From an uncultured Clostridia bacterium (GTDB lineage: Bacteria; Bacillota; Clostridia; Christensenellales; Borkfalkiaceae), in contig CAKNLK010000002.1 of assembly GCA_930989535.1 (NCBI GenBank), forward strand, positions 62,001-126,000: DNA of 64,000 nucleotides. The letters run 5' to 3'. Positions within the stretch are counted from its first letter, which is position 1. Each line of letters starts with the position of its first letter. Made by a program: the position numbers and the translations under genes. Shown piece by piece: positions 7,960 through 16,328 of the stretch. Below the pieces are notes generated by a model. It worked only from the letters and a program-made list of their open reading frames with translations. It was not told the DNA's origin and did no database searches.

Positions 7960-8991
7960 ATGTCGATACAAATGAATTCTCATCTTCCCGCGCCGGACGC
8001 GCTCAAGGCGGAGTTCCCGCTTTCGGCGGAATTGCAGGCGCTCAAGCGCCGCCGCGACGAGCAAATCCGCGCCGTGTTTACGGGCGAATCGGATAAATTT
8101 ATCGTGATTGTCGGCCCCTGCTCTGCGGACAATGAAGACTCCGTCTGCGACTATGTTTCGCGCCTGGCGAAGCTGAACGGCGAGCTGTCCGAAAAGCTGA
8201 TACTTATTCCGCGCATCTATACCAACAAGCCGCGCACGACGGGCGCGGGGTATAAGGGGATGCTGCACCAACCCAGCCCCGACAAGGCTCCCGACCTCCT
8301 GCACGGGCTCATCGCTATCCGCAAAATGCACCTGCGCGCCATGCGCGAGAGCGGGCTTACCGCCGCCGACGAGATGCTCTATCCCGAAAACCGCAGCTAT
8401 CTCGACGATTTGCTCTCGTACGAGGCCGTCGGGGCGCGTTCGGTGGAAAACCAGCAGCACCGGCTGGTGGCGAGCGGCATGGAGATCCCCGTGGGCATGA
8501 AGAACCCGACCAGCGGCGATTTTTCCGTCATGCTCAATTCGGTGCAGGCGGCACAGTCAGCGCATCGGTTCCTGTACCGCGGCTACGACGTTTCCACGAA
8601 CGGGAACGAGCTGGCGCACGTGATTTTGCGCGGCGGCGTCGACAAATACGGCACCTGTATCCCCAACTACCATTACGAGGATTTGCTGCGCCTTTGGGAC
8701 ATGTATAAGCTGCGCGACTTGAAAAATCCCGCCGCTATCGTCGATGCGAATCATTCCAATTCGGATAAAAAATATAAGGAACAAATCCGCATCGTGGGCG
8801 AAGTCATGTACAGCCGCCGCTACAACGCGGATTTGAAAAAGCTGGTCAAGGGCGTTATGATTGAGAGTTATATCGAGGAGGGGTGCCAGCCCATCACGGC
8901 GGAGCGGGTGTACGGAAAGTCCATAACCGATCCGTGCCTGGGTTGGGAGGATACCGAAAAGCTGCTGTACAAAATCGCCGAGGAGTGCTGA
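7960..8991 (+). CDS. aroF: 3-deoxy-7-phosphoheptulonate synthase (DAHP synthase), copy 1
   Basis: A 343-residue class I (AroFGH-type) enzyme condensing phosphoenolpyruvate and erythrose 4-phosphate, the entry step to chorismate and aromatic amino acids. Family signatures include IVGPCSADN, IPRIYTNKPRTTGAGYKG and the C-terminal VDANHSNSDKKY and GKSITDPCLGW. AGGAGG lies nine bases before the ATG. A second copy lies at 15291; the two are clearly paralogous and probably differ in feedback inhibitor. This copy is monocistronic behind a structured leader. Cytoplasmic. Confidence 0.95.
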   Translation: MSIQMNSHLPAPDALKAEFPLSAELQALKRRRDEQIRAVFTGESDKFIVIVGPCSADNEDSVCDYVSRLAKLNGELSEKLILIPRIYTNKPRTTGAGYKGMLHQPSPDKAPDLLHGLIAIRKMHLRAMRESGLTAADEMLYPENRSYLDDLLSYEAVGARSVENQQHRLVASGMEIPVGMKNPTSGDFSVMLNSVQAAQSAHRFLYRGYDVSTNGNELAHVILRGGVDKYGTCIPNYHYEDLLRLWDMYKLRDLKNPAAIVDANHSNSDKKYKEQIRIVGEVMYSRRYNADLKKLVKGVMIESYIEEGCQPITAERVYGKSITDPCLGWEDTEKLLYKIAEEC

Positions 8992-9082
8992 CCGGCAAAG
9001 AAAGACAACGGCAAAACGGAAAAAATTGCCGGACATGGCGATATTTTTCATCGGAATTTTGGCATTTTTTAAAAATATGCAC

Positions 9083-9111
9083 TTGAATCGCCGATTCAAT
9101 TCTGTTATACT
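9083..9111 (+). promoter_or_regulatory. Promoter with operator palindrome across the -35
   Basis: TTGAAT (9083-9088), a 17-base spacer and TATACT (9106-9111). The -35 is the left arm of a perfect inverted repeat, TTGAATCGCCGATTCAA (9083-9099, 8-1-8), so a dimeric repressor bound there would block RNA polymerase. The leader is only about four bases. Confidence 0.65.
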
Positions 9112-9121
9112 ATGAGGGACT

Positions 9122-9664
9122 ATGAAGAGAGACATATACATTGTACTCAGTCAGACGCGTTCGGTCGTTTCAAGGATTATTCGTTTTGCGACAGGCGATG
9201 CGTATACGCATGTTTCGATTTGCTTCGGGGAAGACGAGGGCGTCATGTATTCCTTCGGAAGGCTGTTTCCGTACAACCCGTTATGGGGCGGGTTCGTTCG
9301 GGAATCGGTGCTTTTCGGGACGATGAAGCGCTTTCGCAATGCAAAAGTCGCCGCTGTTCGCATTCGCTTGGAGGAAAGTGAATATGCGAATCTGCGGGAG
9401 TACGTCTGTTCCATGTATTCGCGCAGAAGGCAGTACGGATATAATTACATAGGGCTGTTTGCCGCAAAATTCGGCGTCGTCTGGCGCTGGAACAATCATT
9501 ATTATTGTTCGGAATTTATCAAAGAATTGTTGGAACAGTTCGGCATTGCGGAAAAAGGGGAGCTTTCCGATGCGGCTCGGCCGATAGAATTTTTGAATTT
9601 GCGCCGGGGGCGGCTTGTATACTGCGGCAGCTTACGCCAATTTGCGGCTATGCAGCGCAGTTAA
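9122..9664 (+). CDS. Permuted papain-fold (YiiX/NlpC-P60-like) protein
   Basis: A 180-residue protein with no signal peptide. The order His before Cys fits circularly permuted NlpC/P60 hydrolases: DAYTHVSICF near residue 27-36 supplies the His and HYYCSEFIKELL near 128-139 supplies the Cys. Members act on peptide or amide bonds, sometimes on lipids; the substrate here is unknown. GAGGG lies three bases before the ATG. The promoter overlaps a palindrome, so expression is probably controlled. It is transcribed alone. Confidence 0.65.
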   Translation: MKRDIYIVLSQTRSVVSRIIRFATGDAYTHVSICFGEDEGVMYSFGRLFPYNPLWGGFVRESVLFGTMKRFRNAKVAAVRIRLEESEYANLREYVCSMYSRRRQYGYNYIGLFAAKFGVVWRWNNHYYCSEFIKELLEQFGIAEKGELSDAARPIEFLNLRRGRLVYCGSLRQFAAMQRS

Positions 9665-9720
9665 ATCCGAGTCGCCGGACAAAGAGGTGTTTCTGTCGGA
9701 AACAGCTGCCATAGAACGCA

Positions 9721-9750
9721 AGAACCGCGGGCAATACTGCCCGCGGTTCT
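9721..9750 (+). terminator. Strong hairpin after the papain-like gene
   Basis: A 13-bp perfect stem (9721-9733 with 9738-9750) around ATAC, followed by CGCTTCT with no real T-run. It lies 56 bases after the stop codon. Confidence 0.5.
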
Positions 9751-9944
9751 CGCTTCTGACATAAAAGGGTTGCGGCCATAAGCCGCCTGTGAGCATGAAT
9801 CATTGAACGGCGCGTGTTCCGCCTCCGCGGAAGGATGCCGCGCCGGGCGAGTGCGGGCAATCGGCCTGCTCCCGTTTTCGCCGGGAGGGCAAAGCTGTGC
9901 GTGAACCCTTGTGCGGAAAAAAGGGTAAGGCGTGCCGGTCGGCT

Positions 9945-10697
9945 TTATATCGCCCCTTGCCCGGAGAGAGCGCCGGCGTATCTGTCGACGACGTTCCCGA
10001 TGATGCGCGCAATTTCCGCGTGCCCGCGTTCGTTGGGGTGTATGCCGTCGTCGGCGAGGCAGTCGAGGTAATCGGGCATGAGCAGTAATTCCGTCCGGAA
10101 ATCAATGCATGCGCAATCCGTTTCGAGCGCCGCCTTCAGGATGGCGGTATTATACGCTTCCTGGTGCCGCGCGATGTTCGTCACGTCGCCGCGGAAAAAT
10201 TCCATCACGCGTTCCCCGTCGGCGCGGGCGCAAATCACGTTGCGGAAATACCGCTGCGAGTCGATGGGCGGCAGAGAAAAGAGCACGGGCACGCGGCCGT
10301 TTTCCCGCAGCAGTGCAATTACCTTTCGAAGGATGGATTCAAACTCGGGCAGGGGAGTATTCGGCCTCTGCGCGCCGAGGGGATTTTTTGCCACTTCGTC
10401 CCATCGGTAGTCGCAGTCGTTGCCGCCGAGGGCAATCGCCAGCACGCTGCCGCGCTCCGTTTCGCCGATAAACCGTTCGAAATGTCCCTTTTCCCAGCAC
10501 TTTTTCAGCGTCTGCCCGTAGGAGGAAAAATTGTCAGCTGTTACGCCGTATTTTTCCGCCAATACGGAAACGGCGCTCCGCCCGATGCGGCGGATTTGTC
10601 CTTTTTCCAAATACAGTCCCTTGGAAATGGAATCGCCGAAAACGGTCAAAGATTTTTTTTGGAAGAGCGAGAAAGCCGCTTTTATTTCGTTTGCCAT
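9945..10697 (-). CDS. SGNH/GDSL-type hydrolase
   Basis: A 250-residue protein with the SGNH blocks in order: VFGDSISKG (Ser nucleophile, about residue 20), a Gly-containing block, ALGGNDCDY (Asn) and DGIHPNERGH (Asp and His) near the C terminus. It is probably an esterase or lipase acting on acyl or acetyl groups. The ATG at 10697 (MANEIKAAF) is preferred; an in-frame extension of 37 residues lacks a ribosome binding site and family similarity. No signal peptide, so probably intracellular. Substrate unknown. Confidence 0.85.
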   Translation of the reverse strand: MANEIKAAFSLFQKKSLTVFGDSISKGLYLEKGQIRRIGRSAVSVLAEKYGVTADNFSSYGQTLKKCWEKGHFERFIGETERGSVLAIALGGNDCDYRWDEVAKNPLGAQRPNTPLPEFESILRKVIALLRENGRVPVLFSLPPIDSQRYFRNVICARADGERVMEFFRGDVTNIARHQEAYNTAILKAALETDCACIDFRTELLLMPDYLDCLADDGIHPNERGHAEIARIIGNVVDRYAGALSGQGAI

Positions 10698-11074
10698 ACC
10701 GATTGCACCTGTTTTAAATATTTGTCTCCGTTCAGTATTGCCAAAATCGGGAAAAATTAGAGTGATTTGCGGATTTAAGTTTTGTTCCGCAAATAGGGGG
10801 CAGGGCAATCCGCGCTTCGCCGTTCAAAACGGTGCCGCCTTCCCTATGTATACAGGATACCGCATTTTGCCGAAAAAGTAAAACTACTTGCGACTCTTGC
10901 GGCTATACGGTTGTTTTTGCATCGGTAGAGTTTTTATTTTTGCACTCTACCGTGAGTAGAGTGCCGCAATTTTGCGGTTAAAATGGCGGAAAATTCGGGA
11001 AATTTCATCCTTTTTCCGCAAAACGCGGCGCTGTAACGTTAGGAAAGCGGAGAAAAGTGTGCTATAATAAAATC
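10698..11074. promoter_or_regulatory. Intergenic control region with ACTCTAC repeats
   Basis: This 377-base gap between the divergent GDSL and XRE genes has no credible ORF. At 10924-10964 three arms occur: GGTAGAGT (10924-10931), GCACTCTACC (10942-10951) and GTAGAGTGC (10956-10964). The middle arm can pair with either neighbour, with an 8-bp or a 9-bp stem. This is either an operator cluster for the adjacent XRE protein or a switchable RNA hairpin. The -10 box of the XRE gene lies at the right end. Confidence 0.5.
11063..11068 (+). promoter_or_regulatory. -10 box abutting the membrane XRE gene
   Basis: TATAAT ends six bases before the ATG at 11075, so the transcript is predicted to start at the start codon. 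No clear -35 is seen; TTAGGA at 11039-11044 with an 18-base spacer is the best guess. Confidence 0.5.
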
Positions 11075-11662
11075 ATGAAAGATTTAAGGGCTACCGTTTC
11101 GAAAAATTTAATCGACTGCCGCAAAGCGGCGGGATATACGCAGCTGCAGCTCGCGGAAAAGCTCAATTATTCGGACAAAGCCGTCTCCAAGTGGGAGCGA
11201 GGCGAAAGTTTGCCGGATATCGCGGTGCTATGCGAACTGGCGGAACTGTACGGCATTACCCTCGATTATCTCGTCCGCGAACACACGCGAAAGCCTGCGG
11301 TAGGGCGCTACAAAAAGCGCCGCCGCGCTATCGTTTCGGTGATGAGCTGCCTGCTCGTGTGGATTGTGGCGACGGCGGTCTATTCCGTTCTCCTTATCTG
11401 CAAAGCGCCGGGCGATTTGTGGCTCTCCTTCGTATGGGCGCTGCCCGTCACCAGTATTTTGTGCGTCGTATTTTCCTGCGTATGGGGGAACCGCTATCAC
11501 CGCGCGATTTCCGTTTCCGCGCTCATCTGGATGCTCGCCCTGGCGCTGTTTTTGACCATTCAGATTCAGAATATGTGGATAGTATTCGTCCTGTCGGTGC
11601 CGGTGCAGGCGCTGGCCGTATTTTGGTTCATTTTGCGCAAAGGACAAAATAACGTTTGCTAA
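11075..11662 (+). CDS. XRE-family regulator with membrane domain
   Basis: A 195-residue protein. Residues 5-62 form an HTH_3 domain (AAGYTQLQLAEKLNYSDKAV, then SKWERGESLPD), closest in style to Firmicute regulators of the SinR/Xre type. A basic linker (KKRRRA) leads into four hydrophobic segments (about 90-112, 118-140, 148-165 and 168-188). Such membrane-tethered XRE proteins are common in Clostridia and may sense envelope signals. The ATG follows TATAAT by six bases with no leader and no ribosome binding site; a GTG six codons earlier would lie before the -10. The target may be the ACTCTAC repeats upstream. Confidence 0.8.
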   Translation: MKDLRATVSKNLIDCRKAAGYTQLQLAEKLNYSDKAVSKWERGESLPDIAVLCELAELYGITLDYLVREHTRKPAVGRYKKRRRAIVSVMSCLLVWIVATAVYSVLLICKAPGDLWLSFVWALPVTSILCVVFSCVWGNRYHRAISVSALIWMLALALFLTIQIQNMWIVFVLSVPVQALAVFWFILRKGQNNVC

Positions 11663-11826
11663 ATGAGCGCTTTTATGCTATAATTTTTTTGTCGGCGCAT
11701 TGTCGCGCAATTTTTCTTTCCTGCATATACTGTAGGTGCAGCTGCAACCCGCATTCGCGGCAAGAACCTGCCCGCCGGAGAGCCAATCGCGCCGGTTTGC
11801 TCGCTTCGGCAGCTGCGGAGGTGTGT

Positions 11827-12858
11827 ATGCAGGAAAACAGGGCGGTGATTCGCCTCGATCGGATTCGCGCCAACGCGCAGTATTTTTTATCGCGCGCGCA
11901 CGGGGCTAAGCTCTGCGCCGTCGTCAAGGCGGACGCATACGGCCACGGCGCACCCGCCGTCGCGCAGGCCCTCGCCGGTACGGCAGGCTCGTTCGCGGTC
12001 GCGCTCGTCGAAGAGGGCGCACAGCTGCGGCACGCGGGCATCGCGGAGGATATCCTCGTTCTCTGCCCGCCGCTGAGCGAAGAGGACGTCGTGCGGGGCG
12101 CGCGGCATCGGTTGATTTTCACCGTTGCAGACGCGTCGGACTATGCGTTGCTCGCGCGCACGTGCGAACGGTACGGCCTCTGCGTCTCCTGCCATATCAA
12201 GGTCAACACGGGCATGAACCGCTTCGGCTTTGACGGGGACGGCTTTTCGCGTTTCCTCGCGGGGGCGCTGTCCGGCTGTGTGCGCGTGGAGGGAATCTAT
12301 TCGCATTTCTACCGCCCGGAAAACGCCGAAGTTACGGGGCAGCAGTTCGAACTTTTTCAAACGTATTGCGCGGCGGCGGAGAGGGCGTTCGGCTCCCTCG
12401 TGCGGCACATCGCCGCGACGGGCGGCGCGCTCGCCTCGCCCGAGTATTGCCTCGATATGGTGCGCATCGGCATCGGGCTCTACGGCTATCTGCCCGCAGG
12501 GTTTTCCCTGCCGGCGGGGGAAATCCGCCCGGCGCTCTCCGTCTTTTCGACGGTCGCTTGCGCGCGGGAGTACCGCGGCGGCGGAGCGGGGTACGGCGGC
12601 TATCGGCCGAAGGGCAAAGATTTGTGCGTGGTGCGCGCGGGGTATGCCGACGGGTTTTTCCGCGGGCAGGCGGAGGGGAACAGCCTCTGTATGGACGCGC
12701 GCGTCGCGGAGGCGAAGTACAGGAAATACGACGAAATCTGTATATTTTCGGACGCGGACGCATATGCGCGGCGCCACGGAACGATTTCCTATGAGGCGCT
12801 CGTGAATGTCGGGCGCAGGGCGGTCAAAGAGTATGTCAACGGAGAATCTGGCGGATAA
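11827..12858 (+). CDS. alr: Alanine racemase
   Basis: A 343-residue PLP enzyme interconverting L- and D-alanine for peptidoglycan. The Schiff-base lysine is in AVVKADAYGHGA (about residue 34), the substrate-facing KVNTGMNRFGF follows, and the C-terminal beta domain has GGAGYGGYRP (catalytic Tyr region) and VRAGYADGFFR. The ATG at 11827 has GGAGG five bases upstream; an in-frame TTG 57 codons earlier gives a Cys/Arg-rich extension not expected in the family. TATAAT at about 11678-11683 may be the promoter. It overlaps the cyclo-ligase gene by 26 bases and heads a co-directional block reaching pheA. Confidence 0.93.
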   Translation: MQENRAVIRLDRIRANAQYFLSRAHGAKLCAVVKADAYGHGAPAVAQALAGTAGSFAVALVEEGAQLRHAGIAEDILVLCPPLSEEDVVRGARHRLIFTVADASDYALLARTCERYGLCVSCHIKVNTGMNRFGFDGDGFSRFLAGALSGCVRVEGIYSHFYRPENAEVTGQQFELFQTYCAAAERAFGSLVRHIAATGGALASPEYCLDMVRIGIGLYGYLPAGFSLPAGEIRPALSVFSTVACAREYRGGGAGYGGYRPKGKDLCVVRAGYADGFFRGQAEGNSLCMDARVAEAKYRKYDEICIFSDADAYARRHGTISYEALVNVGRRAVKEYVNGESGG

Positions 12859-13462
12859 ACCGAGTCCCGCCGCGCATGCAGAGTGTGCGGAGGGCAAAAT
12901 AGCGATAAAAAAGCGCGCCCTGCGCAATCGGATGAAGGCGCTGCGCGCCGAGCTGCCCGACCGCGCGGAACGCGATAAAAGGATATTTAACAACTTGTTT
13001 TCCTTCCCCGCCTTTGCGCGGGCGGAGAGCGTGTTCATATATTGCTCCCTCGCGGAGGAAGCGGATACGCGCGGCATTATCTGCGCCTTGCTGGAGCAGG
13101 GCAAGCGCGTATATCTGCCCCGAACGGACGGAAAAGCAATGTCAGCCGTCCGCTATGCGGGCGGCGCGCTGCGGGAGGGGAGGTTCGGCGTTTCAGAGCC
13201 AATCGGCGAAGAGACGGCGGACAAGCCCGACGTCTGTATCCTGCCGCTCCTGGCGGCGGACGGGCAATTTCACCGCCTCGGGTACGGCGGCGGATATTAC
13301 GACAGATATTTTTCCCAAGGGAAAAGTGGTGTGCTGAAAATCGGCATTTGCTACGATTTTCAAATCGCGGACGAGGTGCCGTCGGAGGAACACGATGTGT
13401 TGCTGGATGCACTCGTTACGGATGCGCGCATTCTCGCGCGCGATTTATCGGAGGTTTTATGA
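12833..13462 (+). CDS. 5-formyltetrahydrofolate cyclo-ligase
   Basis: A 209-residue enzyme converting 5-formyl-THF to 5,10-methenyl-THF with ATP. Family marks are the basic N-terminal helix IKKRALRNRMKALR, the ATP-site segment GYGGGYYDRYF near residue 160 and the closing LLDALVTDARIL. The start is uncertain: ATG 12833 (MSTENLADK) or ATG 12806 (nine residues longer); both lie inside alr. The stop overlaps the ATG of the next gene (ATGA), indicating an operon. Confidence 0.9.
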   Translation: MSTENLADKPSPAAHAECAEGKIAIKKRALRNRMKALRAELPDRAERDKRIFNNLFSFPAFARAESVFIYCSLAEEADTRGIICALLEQGKRVYLPRTDGKAMSAVRYAGGALREGRFGVSEPIGEETADKPDVCILPLLAADGQFHRLGYGGGYYDRYFSQGKSGVLKIGICYDFQIADEVPSEEHDVLLDALVTDARILARDLSEVL

Positions 13463-14205
13463 AAGCTATCGGCAAAATCATGTGGGAAATTTTGGAATAT
13501 CTCCGCCGGGCGGCGACGCCGTTTTTCCTCGACCTTATGTTCGGCATGACGATGCTCGCCGTATCCGTTATTGAAAACCCGGAGTTGCGGCTGATTTTGA
13601 TGTTCGTATTGGTGGCGGCGGACGGAATTCTGATTTTCCTGCTCACGCGCGGCGTGGGGGAAAATGCCTATAAAATGAAAGTTACCGGGCAGCTCATCCG
13701 CGAAAACCGGCCGACGGGTTCGTCCGATTCGGGAACATACCGTCCCTGCAAGGAATACCGTTGGTATAAGGGCACCGTGATAGGGCTGACCGTCTGCATC
13801 ATTCCCATCATACTCGTGCTGGTCGGCGCCCGCGGGGAAAACACCGGCGCCCGCGTTACGCTCATGCTGATGTGCGGTTGGTGCTATATGCCTCCCTTCT
13901 CCATCTACCAGGTCGCCTTTTCGAACATGGAAACGGAGGCGTTTGTCGCTGCGTATGGTTTTTCTTCGATGTGGTGGAGCTTTATCTTAATCGGCGCGCA
14001 CATCGTGCTCATCATCGTCGCGTATGCGATCGGCGTCTCGCGCGAAAAGACGAGGCAGTATGTGCTGGCGATGCAGACGGAATCCATCGAAGAGGGCATT
14101 GCGCGCCATCAAAAGGCAATCGCGAGCGGCAAAGTGTATGCCCCGCCGAAAAACAACAAAAAAGCCGCGGGAAAAGGCGGCAAAAAAGGAGCGAAAAAAC
14201 ATTGA
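13459..14205 (+). CDS. Membrane protein of unknown function
   Basis: A 248-residue protein with about five hydrophobic segments (roughly 20-37, 41-62, 110-132, 138-160 and 178-202) and a highly basic Lys/Gly/Ala-rich tail (KKAAGKGGKKGAKKH). GGAG precedes the ATG, which overlaps the cyclo-ligase stop, and its own stop overlaps the rsmD start. I do not recognise a family. The charged tail could bind nucleic acid or acidic lipids, which is inference. Confidence 0.75.
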   Translation: MKAIGKIMWEILEYLRRAATPFFLDLMFGMTMLAVSVIENPELRLILMFVLVAADGILIFLLTRGVGENAYKMKVTGQLIRENRPTGSSDSGTYRPCKEYRWYKGTVIGLTVCIIPIILVLVGARGENTGARVTLMLMCGWCYMPPFSIYQVAFSNMETEAFVAAYGFSSMWWSFILIGAHIVLIIVAYAIGVSREKTRQYVLAMQTESIEEGIARHQKAIASGKVYAPPKNNKKAAGKGGKKGAKKH

Positions 14206-14738
14206 GGATTATCGGCGGAAAATACCGCGGCAGGGTTCTCGCCGGGTTCAAGGGGCAGGATATCCGCCCCACGTCCGACCGCGTGAAGGAATCGCTGTTC
14301 AACATACTCGCGCCCGAAATCAACGGCGCGAACATGCTCGATTTATTTTGCGGCAGCGGGAGCGTGGGGCTGGAAGCAATTTCGCGGGGCGCGGATTTGG
14401 TCGTGTTCAACGACGCCTCCAAGGACAGCCTTGCCGTGCTGAAAAAGAATCTCGCGCTCATGAATATCAGCGCGAACGCTTCCGTCTATAACCTCGATTT
14501 TAAGGCGCTGCTCGAGCGGATTGACGTCACGTTCGACGTGATTTATATCGATCCGCCGTATAAGAGCGGCGCGGGGCAGGAGGCGCTCGCGATAATCGCG
14601 GAGCGGAAACTGCTGAACACGGGCGGCGTGGCGGTCTTGGAGAGCGACAAACCGTTCGCGGGCGAAATCAAAGATTTAATCAAGTACGACGAGCGCAAGT
14701 ACGGCATCACGTACCTGACCTTTTTCTCCCCCGACTAG
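14202..14738 (+). CDS. rsmD: 16S rRNA (guanine(966)-N2)-methyltransferase
   Basis: A 178-residue Rossmann-fold methyltransferase: RIIGGKYRGR at the N terminus, RPTSDRVKESLFNIL, the SAM motif MLDLFCGSGSVGLEAISRGA and the catalytic motif IYIDPPY. It methylates G966 of 16S rRNA during 30S assembly. Translation must start at TTG 14202, overlapping the upstream stop as TTGA, with AAGGAG ten bases before. The next gene, coaD, is the usual neighbour of rsmD in Firmicutes. Confidence 0.93.
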   Translation: MRIIGGKYRGRVLAGFKGQDIRPTSDRVKESLFNILAPEINGANMLDLFCGSGSVGLEAISRGADLVVFNDASKDSLAVLKKNLALMNISANASVYNLDFKALLERIDVTFDVIYIDPPYKSGAGQEALAIIAERKLLNTGGVAVLESDKPFAGEIKDLIKYDERKYGITYLTFFSPD

Positions 14739-14803
14739 GAGGGGAGTGCGGCGGCCCTTGCCGCCTGCAGCGCGCCGCCCGGCGGCGCAACGGAGAAATT
14801 GCG

Positions 14804-15298
14804 ATGAAGAGGTGTGTTTTTGCGGGCACGTTCGACCCGCCCACGCTGGGGCATAAGGACATCGTTTTGAAGTGCCTCGAGTTGTTCGATGAAGTGATTG
14901 TGGCGATTCTCATCAATCCGAACAAGCGCCCGCTTTTTTCGGAGGAGGCGCGCCTTGCCATGCTGCGCAAAGTTTTTGCACAGTATAAAAACGTGCGCGT
15001 ACTCTCCTATGACGGGCTCACGGTCGATTTGCTTCGGCGGGAGAACGCGAAGTTTTACGTCCGCGGCATCCGCAACGGCACCGATTACGACTACGAGGCG
15101 CAGCTCAACTACATCAATATGGACATGTATAAGGAAATGATAACGGTGTTCCTTCCCACGCGGCAGGAGTTTCTGCACATCAGTTCCAGCCTGGTCAAAG
15201 ACGCGCTGCGTTTTAACAAAAACGTGGATAAATATGTTCCGGAAGAGATACGGGGGGATTTGAAGAAATACATGCAAGAGGCAGGCAAAAATGTTTAA
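14804..15298 (+). CDS. coaD: Phosphopantetheine adenylyltransferase
   Basis: A 164-residue nucleotidyltransferase making dephospho-CoA from 4'-phosphopantetheine and ATP. The HxGH-type motif is GTFDPPTLGHKDI at residues 8-20; ISSSLVKDA near residue 128 is the second ATP-binding motif. Length and ends match the family. The last eight bases overlap the DAHP synthase start. It complements coaX at 60379 for CoA synthesis. Confidence 0.95.
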   Translation: MKRCVFAGTFDPPTLGHKDIVLKCLELFDEVIVAILINPNKRPLFSEEARLAMLRKVFAQYKNVRVLSYDGLTVDLLRRENAKFYVRGIRNGTDYDYEAQLNYINMDMYKEMITVFLPTRQEFLHISSSLVKDALRFNKNVDKYVPEEIRGDLKKYMQEAGKNV

Positions 15299-16316
15299 GA
15301 GAGAAGCGCTGATACCCGCGGCGGAAGAAATCCTCGAGCGCCTTCCGCTCCCCGCGGATTTGAAAAAAATCAAGGCGGAACGCGACAGGCTCGCCTCCGA
15401 GGTCATTCGCGGCGAGACGGACAAGCTGTTGCTCATCGTGGGGCCGTGCTCCGCGCACGAGAGCGAGCCCGTGCTCGATTATGTGGAGCGGCTGGGAAAG
15501 CTCAACGAAAAGGTCAAGGATAAAATCGTAATTATTCCGCGCATCTACACGAACAAGCCGCGCACCAAGGGCGTCGGGTATAAGGGGATGTTCACCCAGC
15601 CCGATCCGCGCAGCAAGGAGGACATATTAAAGGGAATCCTCACTATCCGGCAGCTGCATATCGACGCCATCGGCGCGAGCGGGCTTTCGGCGGCGGACGA
15701 GATGCTGTATCCCGAAAACTATGCGTATATGGAAGACTTGCTCACGTACATCGCCATCGGCGCCCGCTCGAGCGAAAACCAGATGCACCGACTCGTCTCC
15801 AGCGGCATCGATTTGCCCGTTGGTATTAAAAATCCGATGAGCGGCTCCATTCCCGTCCTCTTGAATTCCATCTATGCGGCGCAGAGCAGCGGGCAGGTGT
15901 TCAAATACCACAATTGGCAGGTTCGCACCACGGGCAACGAGCTGGCGCACGCGGTGCTCCGCGGCGCGGTCGACGGCTACGGCAACGATATCCCCAACTT
16001 CCATTATGAAACGGTGATGAAGGTCATCGAGGGATACTCCAAAACGGGTTTGAAAAACCCCGCCATCGTCATCGATACGAATCACTCCAATTCGGGCAAA
16101 CAGTTCAAACAGCAGATTCGCATCGTCGAAGAGGTGCTCAACAACCGCCTCTACGACAAGGATTTCAAAAAATACGTCAAGGGCTTCATGATTGAAAGCT
16201 TCATCGAGGAGGGCTGCCAGAAGGAGGACGTCGTCTACGGCAAGTCGATTACCGACCCCTGCCTGGGCTGGGCGGATACCGAGCGGCTCATCCTCGACAT
16301 CGCCGATAAAGTATAA
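15291..16316 (+). CDS. aroF: 3-deoxy-7-phosphoheptulonate synthase (DAHP synthase), copy 2
   Basis: A 341-residue class I DAHP synthase, a clear paralogue of the copy at 7960 with the same landmarks (IVGPCSAHES, IPRIYTNKPRTKGVGYKG, DTNHSNSGKQ, GKSITDPCLGWADTERL). It starts inside the end of coaD and is followed 12 bases later by pheA, so it is translationally coupled to a phenylalanine-pathway enzyme. This copy may be the phenylalanine-sensitive isozyme, an inference from position only. Confidence 0.95.
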   Translation: MFKREALIPAAEEILERLPLPADLKKIKAERDRLASEVIRGETDKLLLIVGPCSAHESEPVLDYVERLGKLNEKVKDKIVIIPRIYTNKPRTKGVGYKGMFTQPDPRSKEDILKGILTIRQLHIDAIGASGLSAADEMLYPENYAYMEDLLTYIAIGARSSENQMHRLVSSGIDLPVGIKNPMSGSIPVLLNSIYAAQSSGQVFKYHNWQVRTTGNELAHAVLRGAVDGYGNDIPNFHYETVMKVIEGYSKTGLKNPAIVIDTNHSNSGKQFKQQIRIVEEVLNNRLYDKDFKKYVKGFMIESFIEEGCQKEDVVYGKSITDPCLGWADTERLILDIADKV

Positions 16317-16328
16317 AAGGGGAAAGCT

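Noticed and set aside
6365..7975. A 536-codon open frame on plus, opposite the PurF-like gene
   Set aside because: It is antisense to a well-supported gene with a promoter and ribosome binding site; the translation is His/Arg/Ala-rich without any family pattern, as expected for mirror frames in GC-rich DNA.
11656..11826. A 57-codon N-terminal extension of alanine racemase
   Set aside because: It is Cys/Arg-rich, starts at a TTG without ribosome binding site and runs across the promoter; ATG 11827 has GGAGG.
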